Source: Alistipes sp. (lineage in GTDB: Bacteria; Bacteroidota; Bacteroidia; Bacteroidales; Rikenellaceae). From it: a stretch of 22,341 nucleotides of DNA. Shown piece after piece: positions 21,799 through 22,341 of this stretch. The stretch spans positions 27,405-49,745 of the forward strand of contig JAHZDG010000015.1 of the NCBI GenBank assembly GCA_019422485.1, written 5' to 3'. The position numbers and the translations under genes were made by a program. The notes beneath the pieces were generated by a model. It ran no database searches, was not told where the DNA came from, and saw only the letters and a program-made list of their open reading frames with translations. The stretch's first letter is position 1. The number at the start of each line of letters is the position of its first letter.

Positions 21799-22341
21799 AT
21801 CGTTGACCGCATTGTTGCAACTGGATGACGAGTCGCTGGCTCGTCGGATTCAGTATTTGTCAGGTTTCATGTTGCCGGAGCGGGCGACTGCTCTGGAACG
21901 GGTTTTGTCGATGCGTACGCGGTATTTGTGCGTGTGTGCCGAGAATACGTTTCATCCGCAGAACGCCAGTGCTTTGATTCGGACTTGTGAGGCGTTTGGC
22001 GTACAGAATCTCTATGCGGTGGAAGAGGTTTGCCGTTTTTCGCCCAACACCCGGATTGTACGCGGAACCGATAAGTGGGTGGACATTCATTCGTTTGCTT
22101 CGACGACGGAGATGTTGTCCGGGCTTCGCGAACGGGGGTACCGGATTGTGGCTACGTCGCCTCATGCGGGTGATTTTACGCCCGAGACGTTTGATGTGTC
22201 GGCCGGTCCTTTCGCTTTGGTCTTCGGGACGGAGCATGAAGGGATCAGCGAGCAGGTAAAGGCCTCAGCCGATGCGTTTCTGCGGATTCCGATGTGTGGG
22301 TTTGTCGAGAGTCTCAATGTTTCGGCCTCGGCATCCATTTT
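21779..22341 (+). CDS. trmH: SpoU-family tRNA 2'-O-methyltransferase, TrmH-like (partial at right edge)
   Basis: The visible 187 codons encode a SPOUT methyltransferase that transfers methyl from SAM to a ribose 2'-OH; the closest type is TrmH (Gm18 of tRNA). Motif 1 is NASALIRTCEAFG (62-74) with R68 as the catalytic arginine. Motif 2 is ALVFGTEHEGIS (146-157), and motif 3 is RIPMCGFVESLNVSASASI (169-187), which forms the trefoil-knot SAM pocket. The start at 21779 lies inside the end of rsgA (20-base overlap) and is preceded by GGAAGAGG, a good Shine-Dalgarno. The gene runs off the window just after motif 3, so only the C-terminal tail is missing. Confidence 0.93.
   Translation, partial: MKSTANRSLTALLQLDDESLARRIQYLSGFMLPERATALERVLSMRTRYLCVCAENTFHPQNASALIRTCEAFGVQNLYAVEEVCRFSPNTRIVRGTDKWVDIHSFASTTEMLSGLRERGYRIVATSPHAGDFTPETFDVSAGPFALVFGTEHEGISEQVKASADAFLRIPMCGFVESLNVSASASI

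Noticed and set aside
1..22341. CRISPR arrays, insertion sequences, tRNA or rRNA genes, toxin-antitoxin or defence systems
   Set aside because: No regularly spaced repeats, transposase motifs, tRNA cloverleaf or T-loop consensus, or recognised defence proteins were found on either strand.

Overview
The window looks like chromosomal DNA of a Bacteroidota species, most likely order Bacteroidales and perhaps Rikenellaceae/Alistipes-like. This rests on gene content and protein style, Bacteroidetes-type promoter boxes (TAnnTTTG), weak Shine-Dalgarno sites, and fairly GC-rich coding DNA beside AT-rich intergenic DNA. The taxonomy is inference. Nothing resembles a phage, transposon, CRISPR array or classic defence island.

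Positions 1-6180, mostly minus strand. A class III PLP aminotransferase is cut by the left edge. Next comes dtd (D-aminoacyl-tRNA deacylase), then a thiamine operon transcribed leftwards: TPP riboswitch, thiS, a fused double ThiE/TenI-type gene, thiG, thiH and an intrinsic terminator. The operon makes the thiazole half of thiamine (ThiS sulfur carrier, ThiG synthase, ThiH tyrosine lyase) and joins thiazole to pyrimidine (ThiE). thiC and thiF, which accompany these genes in the Bacteroides operon, are absent here. The riboswitch carries an unusually long P3 arm.

Positions 6180-8610, plus strand. apbE (flavin transferase lipoprotein) and a diacylglycerol kinase-family lipid kinase form a pair ending in a strong hairpin shared with the convergent valS.

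Positions 8634-14090. valS (minus) and lon (plus) diverge from a 345-bp region that holds a valS leader with a possible upstream ORF. lon ends at a bidirectional terminator shared with a ROK-family sugar kinase (14146-15036, minus).

Positions 15037-15767. This is a 731-bp AT-rich gap without a recognised gene. Its right half holds a candidate structured RNA or leader: an 11-bp long-range stem, inner stems, a 41-codon ORF and a clear terminator. It lies just ahead of an isolated family-2 glycosyltransferase. This is the most plausible place for something undescribed.

Positions 16656-22341. A terminator separates the glycosyltransferase from a large GH106-like glycoside hydrolase lipoprotein (minus). 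On the plus strand follows a tightly overlapping cvpA-rsgA-trmH operon, with trmH cut by the right edge. RsgA carries a highly charged insertion of about 58 residues in its OB domain.

Most of the window is housekeeping or metabolic. The unusual points are architectural: the thi operon fusion and losses, the riboswitch insertion, the RsgA insertion, the zinc-site-less ROK kinase and the 15.5-kb RNA candidate.
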